Of a stretch of DNA of 64,000 nt, positions 51,582 to 60,855 are shown in pieces; position 1 is the stretch's first letter, and each line of letters begins with the position of its first letter. The stretch covers positions 271,046 to 335,045 of the forward strand of contig NZ_DIIM01000021.1 in assembly GCF_002420705.1 (NCBI RefSeq). Reading direction: 5' to 3'. The stretch comes from Sphingobacterium sp. UBA5670. Its GTDB lineage: Bacteria; Bacteroidota; Bacteroidia; Sphingobacteriales; Sphingobacteriaceae. Both the position numbers and the translations under genes were made by a program. The notes beneath the pieces were generated by a model. It was given only the letters and a program-made list of their open reading frames with translations, ran no database searches and was not told where the DNA came from.

Positions 51582-52457
51582 ATGAGCAAAGTAAAAGTTG
51601 GAGTTGTACAGATGAGCTGTACCGCAAGCAAACAAGAGAATCTCGAAAAAGCTATCGCTAAAGTAAAAGAAGCCGCTGCAAAAGGTGCGCAAATTGTGTG
51701 TCTGCAAGAACTATTTACCTCTTTATATTTCTGCGATGTAGAAGATTATGACAATTTCGCATTGGCTGAATCTATCCCTGGGCCATCGACCGATGCACTA
51801 TCAGCTGTTGCCAAAGAAGCAGGAGTCGTCATTATCGCTTCATTATTTGAAAAGAGAGCTGAAGGACTGTACCATAACACAACCGCTGTATTAGATGCTG
51901 ATGGTTCCTATCTAGGGAAGTATCGCAAAATGCATATTCCCGATGATCCTGCGTTTTATGAAAAATTCTATTTTACACCAGGGGATTTAGGCTACAAAGT
52001 ATTCAAAACAAAATTTGGAAAAGTAGGTATATTAATCTGCTGGGATCAATGGTATCCTGAAGCATCTCGAATCACTGCGTTGATGGGTGCAGAAATCTTA
52101 TTCTACCCGACTGCCATTGGATGGGCAACAGACCAAGATGAGGAGACCAACAAAGATCAATATAACGCATGGCAAACAATACAACGCTCACATGCAGTCG
52201 CTAATGGTGTTCCTGTTGTATCCGTTAACCGCGTAGGATTTGAACAAAATGGTGCAATGAAGTTCTGGGGCGGAAGCTTCGTAACGAACGGACAGGGAAA
52301 ATTGCTTTACCTCGCTTCACATGACAAAGAGGAAATTGAGGTTGTCGAACTGGACTTGAATGAATCTGATTATTTCAGAAAACATTGGCCATTTTTGAGA
52401 GACCGAAGAATTGAAACATACGCACCGATCACCAAGCGTTTTATTGACGAAGATTAA
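51582..52457 (+). CDS. aguB: N-carbamoylputrescine amidohydrolase
   Basis: A nitrilase-superfamily enzyme with the Glu43-Lys116-Cys153 triad (CLQELFTS, YRKMHIPDDP, GILICWDQWYPEA). The HIPDDPAFYEKFYFTPGD stretch and C-terminal HWPFLRDRRIETY are specific to N-carbamoylputrescine amidase, which releases putrescine, CO2 and ammonia. It pairs with aguA, the next gene, to turn agmatine into putrescine for polyamine supply. A hairpin with a T run separates the two genes, so aguA may have reduced or separate expression. Confidence 0.93.
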   Translation: MSKVKVGVVQMSCTASKQENLEKAIAKVKEAAAKGAQIVCLQELFTSLYFCDVEDYDNFALAESIPGPSTDALSAVAKEAGVVIIASLFEKRAEGLYHNTTAVLDADGSYLGKYRKMHIPDDPAFYEKFYFTPGDLGYKVFKTKFGKVGILICWDQWYPEASRITALMGAEILFYPTAIGWATDQDEETNKDQYNAWQTIQRSHAVANGVPVVSVNRVGFEQNGAMKFWGGSFVTNGQGKLLYLASHDKEEIEVVELDLNESDYFRKHWPFLRDRRIETYAPITKRFIDED

Positions 52458-52469
52458 TATTGGATATGC

Positions 52470-52528
52470 AAGCCATTTCGGTTTCGAACGCACATAGCCG
52501 TGCAGATACGAACTGAAATGGCTTTTTT
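52470..52528 (+). terminator. Hairpin terminator in the aguB-aguA gap
   Basis: AAGCCATTTC (52470-52479) pairs with GAAATGGCTT (52515-52524) and the stem extends inward through GGTTTCG/CGAACT with wobble; a T run follows. Confidence 0.75.
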
Positions 52529-52546
52529 AATCCCCTTAAAATAAGT

Positions 52547-53617
52547 ATGGCACAAAAAAAGACATTCACACAGGCATATTTTGACAATTCCCCCAAAAAA
52601 CAGGGATTCTCATTTCCCGCAGAATGGGCAAAGCAAGAGGCTTTATGGTTAAGCTGGCCACATAAAGAGGAATCTTGGCCAGGGAAAATCGAAACTATAT
52701 ACAAACCTTATTGCGAATTTATTAAAGTCGTAGCAGCTGGGCAGAAAGTAAGAATTAACGTTGCGAATGAAGAAATGCGAGATTTTGCGATTGAAGCATT
52801 AAAAAAAGTAACAGCAGATTTTAGCAATATTGAGTTCTATTTTAATCCGACCAACGATGCTTGGTGCAGGGATCACGGCCCGGCTTTTATCATCAACCAG
52901 ACAACAAATCAAAAAGCAGTTGTCGATTGGGGCTATAACGCATGGGGCGGGAAATATCCGCCTTTCGATTTAGACGATGTCGTTCCGACACGCATTGCCA
53001 AAGAATTTAACCTTCCTTTATTTACCCCGGATATCGTCATGGAGGGTGGTTCAGTTGAATTCAATGGCGCAGGAACTATTATGACTACGACAGCCTGTCT
53101 AATGAATGAAAACCGAAATCCGCACCTAACAAAGGAACAAGTAGAGACTTATTTAAAAGAATTTTACGGACAGGAGCAAGTGCTATGGCTAGGAGATGGT
53201 ATCGTTGGCGATGATACAGATGGGCATATTGATGACATTACTCGTTTTGTTAACGAAACAACGGTTTTAACTGTCGTGGAAGAAGATCCGACAGACGAAA
53301 ACTATGAAATACTTCAAGAAAATCTAGAAACACTTCGTTCATTCAAGCTTTTAAATGGCGAATCACTTCGTATTATTGAACTTCCAATGCCGGCACCGGT
53401 TATCTATGACGACACCAGATTACCTGCTTCATATGCAAACTTCTATATTGCAAACGAAGTCGTGGTTGTACCGATCTTCAATGACAAAAATGACCAAAGA
53501 GCGCTAGATATCATCCAAAGCTGTTTCCCGACTCGCAAAGTCGTCGGTATCAATTCGGTTGATATTATTTGGGGATTAGGAAGTTTTCATTGTTTAAGTC
53601 AGCAAGAACCAGCTTAA
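52547..53617 (+). CDS. aguA: Agmatine deiminase
   Basis: AguA hydrolyses agmatine to N-carbamoylputrescine and ammonia. The pentein-fold family motifs are visible: PAEWAKQEALWLSWPHKEESWPG, the Asp in NDAWCRDHGPAF, MEGGSVEFNGAGT, DDTDGHIDDITRF with the catalytic His, and the nucleophile Cys349 in GSFHCLSQQEP. Length 356 aa, complete. It acts directly before AguB in the putrescine pathway although its gene comes second. A strong bidirectional terminator follows. Confidence 0.95.
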   Translation: MAQKKTFTQAYFDNSPKKQGFSFPAEWAKQEALWLSWPHKEESWPGKIETIYKPYCEFIKVVAAGQKVRINVANEEMRDFAIEALKKVTADFSNIEFYFNPTNDAWCRDHGPAFIINQTTNQKAVVDWGYNAWGGKYPPFDLDDVVPTRIAKEFNLPLFTPDIVMEGGSVEFNGAGTIMTTTACLMNENRNPHLTKEQVETYLKEFYGQEQVLWLGDGIVGDDTDGHIDDITRFVNETTVLTVVEEDPTDENYEILQENLETLRSFKLLNGESLRIIELPMPAPVIYDDTRLPASYANFYIANEVVVVPIFNDKNDQRALDIIQSCFPTRKVVGINSVDIIWGLGSFHCLSQQEPA

Positions 53618-53621
53618 CTAG

Positions 53622-53651
53622 AAAAGCTGTCCTTAACTGGACAGCTTTTTT
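53622..53651. terminator. Bidirectional terminator between aguA and the DeoR-type gene
   Basis: AAAAGCTGTCC (53622-53632), loop TTAACT, GGACAGCTTTT (53639-53649), then T. Confidence 0.9.
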
Positions 53652-54412
53652 TATACAACAATAACATTGACCCCAGCTTTTTCCAACGATTCAACAAAGC
53701 TTGAATTTACTTTATCGTCTGTAATTAGCACATCAATTTTATCAAAACCACAAATTCGTCCGAAACTTCGACGTCCAAATTTAGAAGAGTCTGCCAGTAC
53801 AACAACTTTTTGCGCTGTATCAATCATAATGCGATTTAATTGTGCTTCCTGAGCACTAGACGTTGATACGCCGTATTCCAGATCAATCCCATCTACCCCC
53901 AAAAACAATTTACTGCAATAAAAATCCTGCAATAAATTTTCCGCATATTTTCCAGTTACAGATGTAGACGTTTTACGAAGTGTCCCTCCCATCTGCATGA
54001 TTTCAACCGAAGGATATTTTATTAATTCCATAGCGACATTCAATGCAGATGTTACTACGGTAATATTCCCTTTAGGAACAATCTGCTTCGCCAGCGACTG
54101 CATGGTTGTCCCTGAAGCAATAATAATTGAATCATTTTCTTCGATCATTTCAGCGGCCTTTTTACCTATTCTACTCTTATCGTCCGAACGAAGCTTCTCT
54201 TTTTCGAATACGGTACGGTCAGTCGTATAAGGATTATACTGTGTTGCCCCGCCATGCGTTCTAAACAACAATCCGCTATCTTCCAACAAGGTCAAATCTT
54301 TCCGAATGGTCACGGAGGAAACACCCAATTCCTCACATAGATCAATTACTTGAACTACGCCGACTTCCTTTAATTGTTTTAAGATATATTGATGTCTCTC
54401 TACATTTGTCAT
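53651..54412 (-). CDS. DeoR/GlpR-family transcriptional regulator
   Basis: The N-terminal winged helix (RHQYILKQLKEVGVVQVIDLCEELGVSSVTIRKDLTLLEDSGLLFRTHGGA) contains the DeoR signature. The C-terminal DeoRC sugar-phosphate sensor domain follows (SIIIASGTTMQSLAKQI, KLFLGVDGID, DSSKFGRRSF). These repressors usually respond to a phosphorylated sugar and control sugar or nucleoside use. No such operon is next to it, so the target is unknown. Confidence 0.9.
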   Translation of the reverse strand: MTNVERHQYILKQLKEVGVVQVIDLCEELGVSSVTIRKDLTLLEDSGLLFRTHGGATQYNPYTTDRTVFEKEKLRSDDKSRIGKKAAEMIEENDSIIIASGTTMQSLAKQIVPKGNITVVTSALNVAMELIKYPSVEIMQMGGTLRKTSTSVTGKYAENLLQDFYCSKLFLGVDGIDLEYGVSTSSAQEAQLNRIMIDTAQKVVVLADSSKFGRRSFGRICGFDKIDVLITDDKVNSSFVESLEKAGVNVIVV

Positions 54413-54632
54413 GGCTCTATTATAATAAGCTGTTAAAATACTAAATCTATTATCGGTTTGTTTAAAGGAATATGTCGATATCTGGAAAATATCCTTCGAT
54501 ATCGATAAATTTCAACAAATATGACATTCTACTTAAATTTCCCTCAGTAGAATTAAGGTTAAAATAATGAAATTATTTAATTTTTTCACCTTGATAATCA
54601 CAAATTCATTTTTCTTTTCAAATAGAAATAAA

Positions 54633-55421
54633 TCAAAATTGCAAAGGATCCGGTAAGATAAACTGATATTCCAATTCCTCTTGAAGTAATTTTCCGCTAA
54701 CGATTTTTTGAACGGCATCCGTGGCTTCGAATGCTAGCGGCAAAGCATAGCCATATTTTTTTGCCGAGGCTAGAATAACATCCATTTTCTTTGGATGTAA
54801 GGGTGCAACAACATTATAAATAGCATGTCTTAGCAAATGGCAAGATGCCTCCTCTATTAGCTTGACCGCATCGTCGATATGAACAAAATTGGCTGGCTGC
54901 TCCCCTGTCGTGCATATACGTTCGGAAAAATATTTGGCAAAAACACGATTTTTACCAAATAGACCTCCTAAACGATAAACAATGGTATGAGCCAATCCCA
55001 ACATACACTTCTCCGCGAGGAAGAGTTTTGACGAAAGCTCTGCTGTATCAACATAGGACTCATCAAATACAGCATCTTTGTCTGGATAGATCCCAATAGA
55101 ACTCAAGAAAACCTGTTTTCTCCATGTAATATGACCAAAAAATAATTTGATGTTTGAAAATCTGTTTTCAATAACCGTTAAACTATTTTTCTGACTTGCG
55201 GGTATACTGTTCAATACGAAGTCAAATTGATCAGGTAAATCGGCCTTTTCTGGAAAGCTTTCACAATCAAAGTCTAGGATAAACGAAAAAATACCATCAG
55301 CTTTAAGCCGATGGTATTTTTCATATGTTGTCGTACTTGCCCAAACCTCATGGCCTTGACGCTTCATGTGTATCGCAAAAGACTCTGCGAGCCAACCGCA
55401 TCCCAAAATGAGTATCTTCAT
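54633..55421 (-). CDS. NAD-dependent epimerase/dehydratase family protein (YeeZ-like)
   Basis: An extended-SDR type Rossmann protein of 262 aa: ILGCGWLAESFAIHMKRQGHEVWASTTTYEK replaces the usual GxxGxxG with GCGWLAE, as in the YeeZ group. SSIGIYPDKDAVFDESY and VYRLGGLFGKNRVFAKYF follow, then FVHIDDAVKLIEEA. The YxxxK pair is not clearly present, so it may bind nucleotide without epimerase activity. It lies 12 bp downstream of proS on the same strand and is probably co-transcribed. Confidence 0.75.
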   Translation of the reverse strand: MKILILGCGWLAESFAIHMKRQGHEVWASTTTYEKYHRLKADGIFSFILDFDCESFPEKADLPDQFDFVLNSIPASQKNSLTVIENRFSNIKLFFGHITWRKQVFLSSIGIYPDKDAVFDESYVDTAELSSKLFLAEKCMLGLAHTIVYRLGGLFGKNRVFAKYFSERICTTGEQPANFVHIDDAVKLIEEASCHLLRHAIYNVVAPLHPKKMDVILASAKKYGYALPLAFEATDAVQKIVSGKLLQEELEYQFILPDPLQF

Positions 55422-55433
55422 ACGACGAAACTA

Positions 55434-56906
55434 TTAATAAGCTTTAGCAAAAAGTACGCGTCTATTCGAAGGTTTTCCAGTAAAGATACAGATACCTTCC
55501 TCTTCTTTCGCGTCCAAAGGAATACAACGAATCGTTGCCTTGGTTTCTTCTTTGACACGTTTTTCTGTTTCTGTTGTTCCATCCCAGTGACAAGAGATAA
55601 ACCCACCTTTTCCTTCCAACACTTCTTTAAACTCATCATAAGAATTAACCTCCGTAAAATGAGATGTTCTGAAGTTTAAAGCCTTTTGGTATATATTTTC
55701 CTGTATTGTATCTAGCAGCTGTGCAATAGTACCCGCTAAACCTTCCTGAGCAACAGTTTCTTTCGTTTGTGTATCGCGACGCGCCAACTCTACAGTACCG
55801 TTTTGCATATCTCTTGCGCCAACAGCTACACGTACAGGGACACCTTTTAATTCCCATTCTGCAAATTTAAAACCAGGACGCTGTGTATCCCGATCGTCAT
55901 ATTTTACAGAAATATCTTTTATCTTCAACTCATTTGTCAACTGATTCACAAACCCATCAATCTGTGCTTTTTCTTCTTCCGTCTTAAAAATCGGAACGAT
56001 AACAACTTGAATTGGTGCCAATTTTGGTGGCAATACCAATCCCTGATCGTCCGAGTGTGCCATAATCAATGCACCCATCAAACGCGTAGAAACACCCCAA
56101 GAAGTTGCCCAAACATGCTCCAATTTTCCTTCTTTAGACGTAAATTTCACGTCAAACGCCTTTGCAAAGTTTTGGCCAAGAAAATGAGAGGTTCCTGCTT
56201 GTAATGCTTTTCCATCTTGCATCAATGCTTCAATACAATAAGTATCCAAGGCGCCTGCAAAACGTTCGTTTTCGGTTTTTCTACCACGAACAACGGGTAC
56301 AGCTAAAATATTCTCCGCAAACTCCGCATAGACATCCAGCATGCGTTCTGTTTCAGCGATAGCTTCCTCTTTTGTTGCATGAGCTGTGTGTCCTTCCTGC
56401 CATAAAAATTCCGCTGTACGCAAGAAAAGGCGCGTACGCATTTCCCAGCGTACTACGTTCGCCCATTGGTTCACCAAAATTGGGAGATCACGATAAGACT
56501 CAATCCATCCGCGGTAGGTATTCCATATAATCGTTTCGGAAGTCGGACGTACAATCAACTCTTCTTCGAGCTTCGCCTCCTCATCCACAACAATCTTACC
56601 TGTGCCATCATTTTTTAATCTATAATGTGTTACCACTGCACATTCAGTAGCAAAACCTTCCACATGGGCTGCTTCTTTAGAAAAAAACGACTTGGGAATG
56701 AATAAAGGGAAATAAGCATTGCTATGACCTGTTTCTTTAAATCTTTTGTCTAAGATTGCTTGCATTCTTTCCCAGATAGCGTATCCGTATGGTTTAATCA
56801 CCATACAGCCTCGTACAGCTGAATTTTCAGCGAGATCAGCTTTGATCACAAGCTCATTATACCATTGCGAATAATCTTCTGCACGACTTGTTATTCCTTT
56901 ACTCAT
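55434..56906 (-). CDS. proS: Prolyl-tRNA synthetase (archaeal/eukaryotic-type, no INS domain)
   Basis: A class II synthetase charging tRNA-Pro. Motif 2 is VRWEMRTRLFLRTAEFLWQEGHTAH and motif 3 LMGALIMAHSDDQGLVLPPKLAP. At 490 aa without the roughly 180-residue editing insertion between motifs 2 and 3, and with the zinc-domain-like C-terminus ending in KAY, it belongs to the archaeal/eukaryotic-like ProRS class found in Bacteroidota, not the E. coli type. It is divergent from the Gly-rich lipoprotein gene and followed by the epimerase-like gene. Confidence 0.95.
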   Translation of the reverse strand: MSKGITSRAEDYSQWYNELVIKADLAENSAVRGCMVIKPYGYAIWERMQAILDKRFKETGHSNAYFPLFIPKSFFSKEAAHVEGFATECAVVTHYRLKNDGTGKIVVDEEAKLEEELIVRPTSETIIWNTYRGWIESYRDLPILVNQWANVVRWEMRTRLFLRTAEFLWQEGHTAHATKEEAIAETERMLDVYAEFAENILAVPVVRGRKTENERFAGALDTYCIEALMQDGKALQAGTSHFLGQNFAKAFDVKFTSKEGKLEHVWATSWGVSTRLMGALIMAHSDDQGLVLPPKLAPIQVVIVPIFKTEEEKAQIDGFVNQLTNELKIKDISVKYDDRDTQRPGFKFAEWELKGVPVRVAVGARDMQNGTVELARRDTQTKETVAQEGLAGTIAQLLDTIQENIYQKALNFRTSHFTEVNSYDEFKEVLEGKGGFISCHWDGTTETEKRVKEETKATIRCIPLDAKEEEGICIFTGKPSNRRVLFAKAY

Positions 56907-57084
56907 ATGAAATTGATAAATTATTGTAACATTCTTACGTTAAATCTCGTCTGCAATTCTAATACGAAAAGCGTTCAATAAAAAATATTTGTATTTTTGA
57001 TTACTTCGATTAAACCCCGTCGAGAAATTTGCGTCTAAGATAGTAAATAAGGCTGTATAATCGAAAATAACGATTTAGGATATT

Positions 57085-58275
57085 ATGAAAAAAAATAGAT
57101 TATTTATCGGAGCACTTGCCATAACAGGAGCGTTCATGCTGGGTTCCTGCGGTACGAGTAGGCAAATCTATGGCGACGATGTCTATGGCAATAGTGGGCA
57201 AGCGAGACAAAAGGTTTACCAAAGCCCAGATTATTATTACACGGATGCAGATCAGGCCCAACCAAATGGACAGGCACAAGGTGGTTATTATGATGATGAA
57301 TATTCCGATCAGGATTACAACAGTGATTCCTATGAAGATCTCGAATACGCTAATCGTATCAACCGTTTTTATTACGCAACTCCAGGGATGACCTATTTCG
57401 ACCCATTTTTTGACCCATGGTATGGCTATGGCTTCGGTGGTTGGTACGGATACGGACCATCATTTGGAATGGGCTGGGGATGGAACTCTGGTTGGGGATC
57501 ATCGTGGTCGATCGGCCTTGGATGGGGTTGGGGATCTAGCTGGGGCTGGGGATCTCCTTGGTATGGAGGCTATAGACCTTGGGGTGGCTGGTATGGCGGT
57601 GGCTACTGGGGATCAGGCTGGTACGGAAATGGATACTGGGGTGGTGGTTATTGGGGCAATTCGAGACCTCGTTACGCTTCAAGTAGATCTGTATACAGAG
57701 ATAACTATAATACGCGCAGTTCATCATCAAGAACCCGGACTTCAGGCGGGTATAACCGTAACGGCGTTGCCCGAAATTCCGGCGGATATGATCGCACTGG
57801 CGTAGCGCGTGATTCGAGAGGAAGAATCACATCTGTAGCTGGCAGATCGAGAAATACGGATGGTTCAGTTTCATCGCGTAGTTCTTCATACGATAGAACA
57901 GGAGGAAGAACAAGAACTTCCGATGGCATATCAAACAGGGGTTATTCAGACGGTACGCGTTCAAGAACATCCGAGCGAGTAAACGGTTCCTACCCGAATA
58001 GCACACGTAGTACGGGTGGCTACTATAATAATGGCACGCGGTCACGCACAAGCTCTGGCGAGGTATCTCGTCCGATGAGCCGTTCGATGGAAACACGTTC
58101 TAGCAACCCAAGCTCGACGTCAAGACCAACCTATACGCCTCCAACAAGAAGCTATGATAGTGGTTCATCCCGCTCTTCTAGTGGTGGTTTCTCTGGCGGT
58201 GGTAGCTCGAGATCTTCGGGTGGAGGTTTCTCCGGAGGCGGTAGCTCAAGATCAAGTGGAGGACGTACTCGATAG
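57085..58275 (+). CDS. Lipoprotein with Gly/Trp/Tyr-rich and Arg/Ser-rich low-complexity regions
   Basis: The signal ends in the lipobox MLGSC (Cys22), so the product is a lipoprotein. After a Tyr/Asp/Gln-rich segment (to about residue 95) comes a Gly-Trp-Tyr region (about 110-200) with runs such as GWGWGSSWGWGSPW. The second half is Arg/Ser/Thr/Gly-rich and ends in the imperfect repeats RSSSGGFSGGGSS, RSSGGGFSGGGSS, RSSGGRTR. No enzyme domain is seen. It is probably a disordered cell-surface protein. Function unknown; it lies between proS (divergent) and the porin gene. Confidence 0.75.
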   Translation: MKKNRLFIGALAITGAFMLGSCGTSRQIYGDDVYGNSGQARQKVYQSPDYYYTDADQAQPNGQAQGGYYDDEYSDQDYNSDSYEDLEYANRINRFYYATPGMTYFDPFFDPWYGYGFGGWYGYGPSFGMGWGWNSGWGSSWSIGLGWGWGSSWGWGSPWYGGYRPWGGWYGGGYWGSGWYGNGYWGGGYWGNSRPRYASSRSVYRDNYNTRSSSSRTRTSGGYNRNGVARNSGGYDRTGVARDSRGRITSVAGRSRNTDGSVSSRSSSYDRTGGRTRTSDGISNRGYSDGTRSRTSERVNGSYPNSTRSTGGYYNNGTRSRTSSGEVSRPMSRSMETRSSNPSSTSRPTYTPPTRSYDSGSSRSSSGGFSGGGSSRSSGGGFSGGGSSRSSGGRTR

Positions 58276-58290
58276 TTAAAAGCATTTGAA

Positions 58291-58320
58291 CAGTAGCATA
58301 CAATATTTTGTATGCTACTG
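58291..58320 (+). terminator. Hairpin between lipoprotein and porin genes
   Basis: A perfect 13-bp stem CAGTAGCATACAA/TTGTATGCTACTG with loop TATT, 15 nt after the stop. The following sequence ATTATTATTG is only moderately U-rich. Confidence 0.6.
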
Positions 58321-58345
58321 ATTATTATTGACGACATTTCAGCAT

Positions 58346-59938
58346 ATGACAATCAAAAAATTACTTTTTGGAACTGCATTCGTTTTAGGTGCAGCAGGGA
58401 CTACTCAAGCGCAATATACGAAAGATGTACTTTTATTTTCCCAAGGGGACAATGGTGGAACAGCTCGTTTTAAAGCCATGGGAAACGCTTCTACCGCATT
58501 AGGTGGAGATATTAGTTCGATTACGAGTAACCCCGCCGGCTTGGGCTACTTCAATCAGTCTGACGTATCGGTAACAGCCAGATACCTTAACAATAAAAAT
58601 AAAACCGACTATTTTGGCCAAAATTCAAATAGCAGTAAGAATAATTTCAACTTGGATAATGCTGGAATTGTTTTTCACTTGCCAACTTACCGCAACGGAG
58701 GCAACTTAGATAAAGGCTGGTTAAATTTCAATGTCGGTATTGCTTATAATCGCAATTATGTCTATAATAATCTGCTAGAATATCGAGGAGTAAATAACAC
58801 AAGTTCGATCTCTGACGCTTACTCCGACCGCCTTTCAGACGTTGGAGGAATACAGGGCTGGGGCCAGGAAGTCTATAATAACTCTTTATTATTCGACGTA
58901 GATCCTAAAAATGCTGGAGCGTATATCCCGATTACTGTTGGTGGGACTTTCGACGGCAAGAATGGCTTTAATCAAGTAAATTCCATCTTAGAAAAAGGCA
59001 GTAAATCCGAATCCGTATTGTCGTTTGGAGCTAATTATAGTAACAAATTATATCTAGGAGCTTCTTTGGGTTTCACTGCATTTAGTTACGACAATTCCAG
59101 CTGGTTTACAGAATATGGTCAAACAATGACGGCAGACCAATTAAAAGCGATCAACAAAGATTCAGAATTTTTAAAACCAACCAATGCTCAAAAGTATGCC
59201 ATGTTGGATAAAGATTATGAATTATATGATGATTATGCGCAAGCTACGGATGGTACTGGTGTAGATTTTAAACTTGGGGTCATCTACAAGTTTACGCCAA
59301 CTTTTAGCATGGGATTCACGGCTAAGTCACCAACATTTATGAGCATCAGAGATGAATCATATAGTAATTCCGAATTCCGCTACTTCAGACCGAATGAAGA
59401 CAAGTCATTTAAGGAATACAGAACCAGTGATGACGCAGGACACAGTTACTTGGAATACAATATGAATACACCCTATAAATTGTCTGTAGGTGCTAGTCAA
59501 GTTTTTTCAAAGGGATTAATAACCGCCGATGTTGAGTGGGTAGATTATGCCGCCATGCGTTTTAAAGATGTTGGCAATTACAGTAAAACTTTGGAAAAGA
59601 ACATGAATCAAAATATCAAAGATACTTACCAAGGTGCATTTAATGCGCGAATTGGTGGTGAAGTATTATTTGATAATGTATTCAGCGGAAGGGCTGGTTT
59701 TAATTACAGCGGCAACCCTTATAAAAATGCAGACTATACAAATTATACAGCATCTTTGGGTATTGGTGCTAAACTTGGACGCGGTATGTATATTGACTTG
59801 ACAGGAGCTTATAATGCGGTCAATTACAAAGAAAGTCCATATTTGATTAACGAGAACTACTGGGGCAATGCTAGTCCGGCAGCAGACATTAAAAATCAAC
59901 GGACTAATGTTTTACTAACAATAGGTTCAAAATTTTAG
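58346..59938 (+). CDS. OmpP1/FadL/TodX-type outer-membrane transporter
   Basis: A signal peptide (KKLLFGTAFVLGAAGTTQA) precedes ARFKAMGNASTALGGDISSITSNPAGLGYFNQSDVSV, the N-terminal hatch region typical of this family. The rest has alternating beta-strand character and ends in an aromatic residue (LLTIGSKF), as outer-membrane barrels do. FadL-type proteins admit hydrophobic compounds such as long-chain fatty acids. The longest frame begins with a TTG at 58328; the ATG at 58346 is the better start. Confidence 0.85.
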   Translation: MTIKKLLFGTAFVLGAAGTTQAQYTKDVLLFSQGDNGGTARFKAMGNASTALGGDISSITSNPAGLGYFNQSDVSVTARYLNNKNKTDYFGQNSNSSKNNFNLDNAGIVFHLPTYRNGGNLDKGWLNFNVGIAYNRNYVYNNLLEYRGVNNTSSISDAYSDRLSDVGGIQGWGQEVYNNSLLFDVDPKNAGAYIPITVGGTFDGKNGFNQVNSILEKGSKSESVLSFGANYSNKLYLGASLGFTAFSYDNSSWFTEYGQTMTADQLKAINKDSEFLKPTNAQKYAMLDKDYELYDDYAQATDGTGVDFKLGVIYKFTPTFSMGFTAKSPTFMSIRDESYSNSEFRYFRPNEDKSFKEYRTSDDAGHSYLEYNMNTPYKLSVGASQVFSKGLITADVEWVDYAAMRFKDVGNYSKTLEKNMNQNIKDTYQGAFNARIGGEVLFDNVFSGRAGFNYSGNPYKNADYTNYTASLGIGAKLGRGMYIDLTGAYNAVNYKESPYLINENYWGNASPAADIKNQRTNVLLTIGSKF

Positions 59939-59954
59939 AATATATTTTAGTTTG

Positions 59955-59987
59955 AAAAAAGTCCAGCTCTGTCTGGATTTTTTTTTG
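59955..59987 (+). terminator. Terminator after the FadL-like gene
   Basis: GTCCAG (59961-59966) pairs with CTGGAT (59973-59978, one G-U), extended by flanking A and T runs, followed by nine T. Confidence 0.85.
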
Positions 59988-60036
59988 AACTCAAGCAGCA
60001 TTGAACAGGATAAAATTAGTTTACCAGTAATTATAC

Positions 60037-60067
60037 TTGTATATAAAAGCAACTTTATCTAAGTTTG
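60037..60067 (+). promoter_or_regulatory. Promoter of the 60077-62450 gene group
   Basis: TTG (60037-60039), a 20-nt spacer and TAAGTTTG (60060-60067): a perfect consensus, 9 nt before the ATG at 60077. Confidence 0.75.
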
Positions 60068-60076
60068 TCCCCTCGG

Positions 60077-60844
60077 ATGGAAAATTACATGGCGAATCAC
60101 ACAATTTCAAAAGCATTCAATTTCATTTTTACATACCCGATTTGGCGGATTGAGATCGATGCGAAGAATAAATTGATTGCTGTGGAGACAAGAAATCCAG
60201 ATGATACCCTTCCCTATTTTAATGTGATTACTTTTGAAGGAACTTACGTTTTAAGGAACTTCAAAGCAATTGCCAAAGAATGGGTATTAGGCGGGATCCA
60301 ATGTGAAAAATTAATACTAAAGAAGATTGCACATAATTCGCCAATTGATGCAGGCATACAAGTAATCGACTGTTACGATCCTCAGCAGCAAGAAACCTGG
60401 TTCAACTACACTTTTATCAATATGGTTGACCAAGGACTACTCATTAGACCCAAAATAATAGCAGAAGGCTTCCAATTATTTTTGAATCTCCAATCAATGT
60501 CGATTGAAAGCAAAAGTGAAACTCTCTTTAAACCTTCAGCCAGCGCGCTCGTCTATCCTATTATCTACAATGGTGAAATACCCCTCTTTTTGAAGGACTT
60601 TCCAATTGATGGCGAAATCTGGATAAATCGGGTGAATGACCACTTTATTTGGGTTTTCTATGAAAAAGACAAAGATAATTGTTATCAAATCAGGTTAGTG
60701 CAATCCACAAAAGAAAGAATGACAGCAACTACTCTTGCGGTTTCCAAACTGAAACTAAAGTTCTTCAACATCTATTTTCTTATTCACGAACAAATATTCC
60801 TTTTGACAGATAATAAACGGGAGTTTGTTTCGTATTTAGTATAA
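60077..60844 (+). CDS. Uncharacterised Bacteroidota protein (DUF4905-like)
   Basis: A 255-residue soluble protein without signal peptide. IWRIEIDAKNKLIAVETRNPDDTLPYFNVITFEG at the start and the alternating beta-strand pattern resemble DUF4905 proteins of Sphingobacteriales, a match I make from memory and hold with moderate confidence. No catalytic motif is visible. The TTG frame extension to 60065 lies in the promoter; the ATG at 60077 or 60089 is the true start. It precedes the LysM gene by 11 bp and is probably co-transcribed with it and udk. Confidence 0.55.
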   Translation: MENYMANHTISKAFNFIFTYPIWRIEIDAKNKLIAVETRNPDDTLPYFNVITFEGTYVLRNFKAIAKEWVLGGIQCEKLILKKIAHNSPIDAGIQVIDCYDPQQQETWFNYTFINMVDQGLLIRPKIIAEGFQLFLNLQSMSIESKSETLFKPSASALVYPIIYNGEIPLFLKDFPIDGEIWINRVNDHFIWVFYEKDKDNCYQIRLVQSTKERMTATTLAVSKLKLKFFNIYFLIHEQIFLLTDNKREFVSYLV

Positions 60845-60855
60845 TTGCAAAATAT

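Noticed and set aside
57536..58352. Minus-strand frames across the Gly/Ser-rich lipoprotein gene
   Set aside because: They are shadows produced by the repetitive codons of the lipoprotein gene, which has a clear signal peptide and lipobox.
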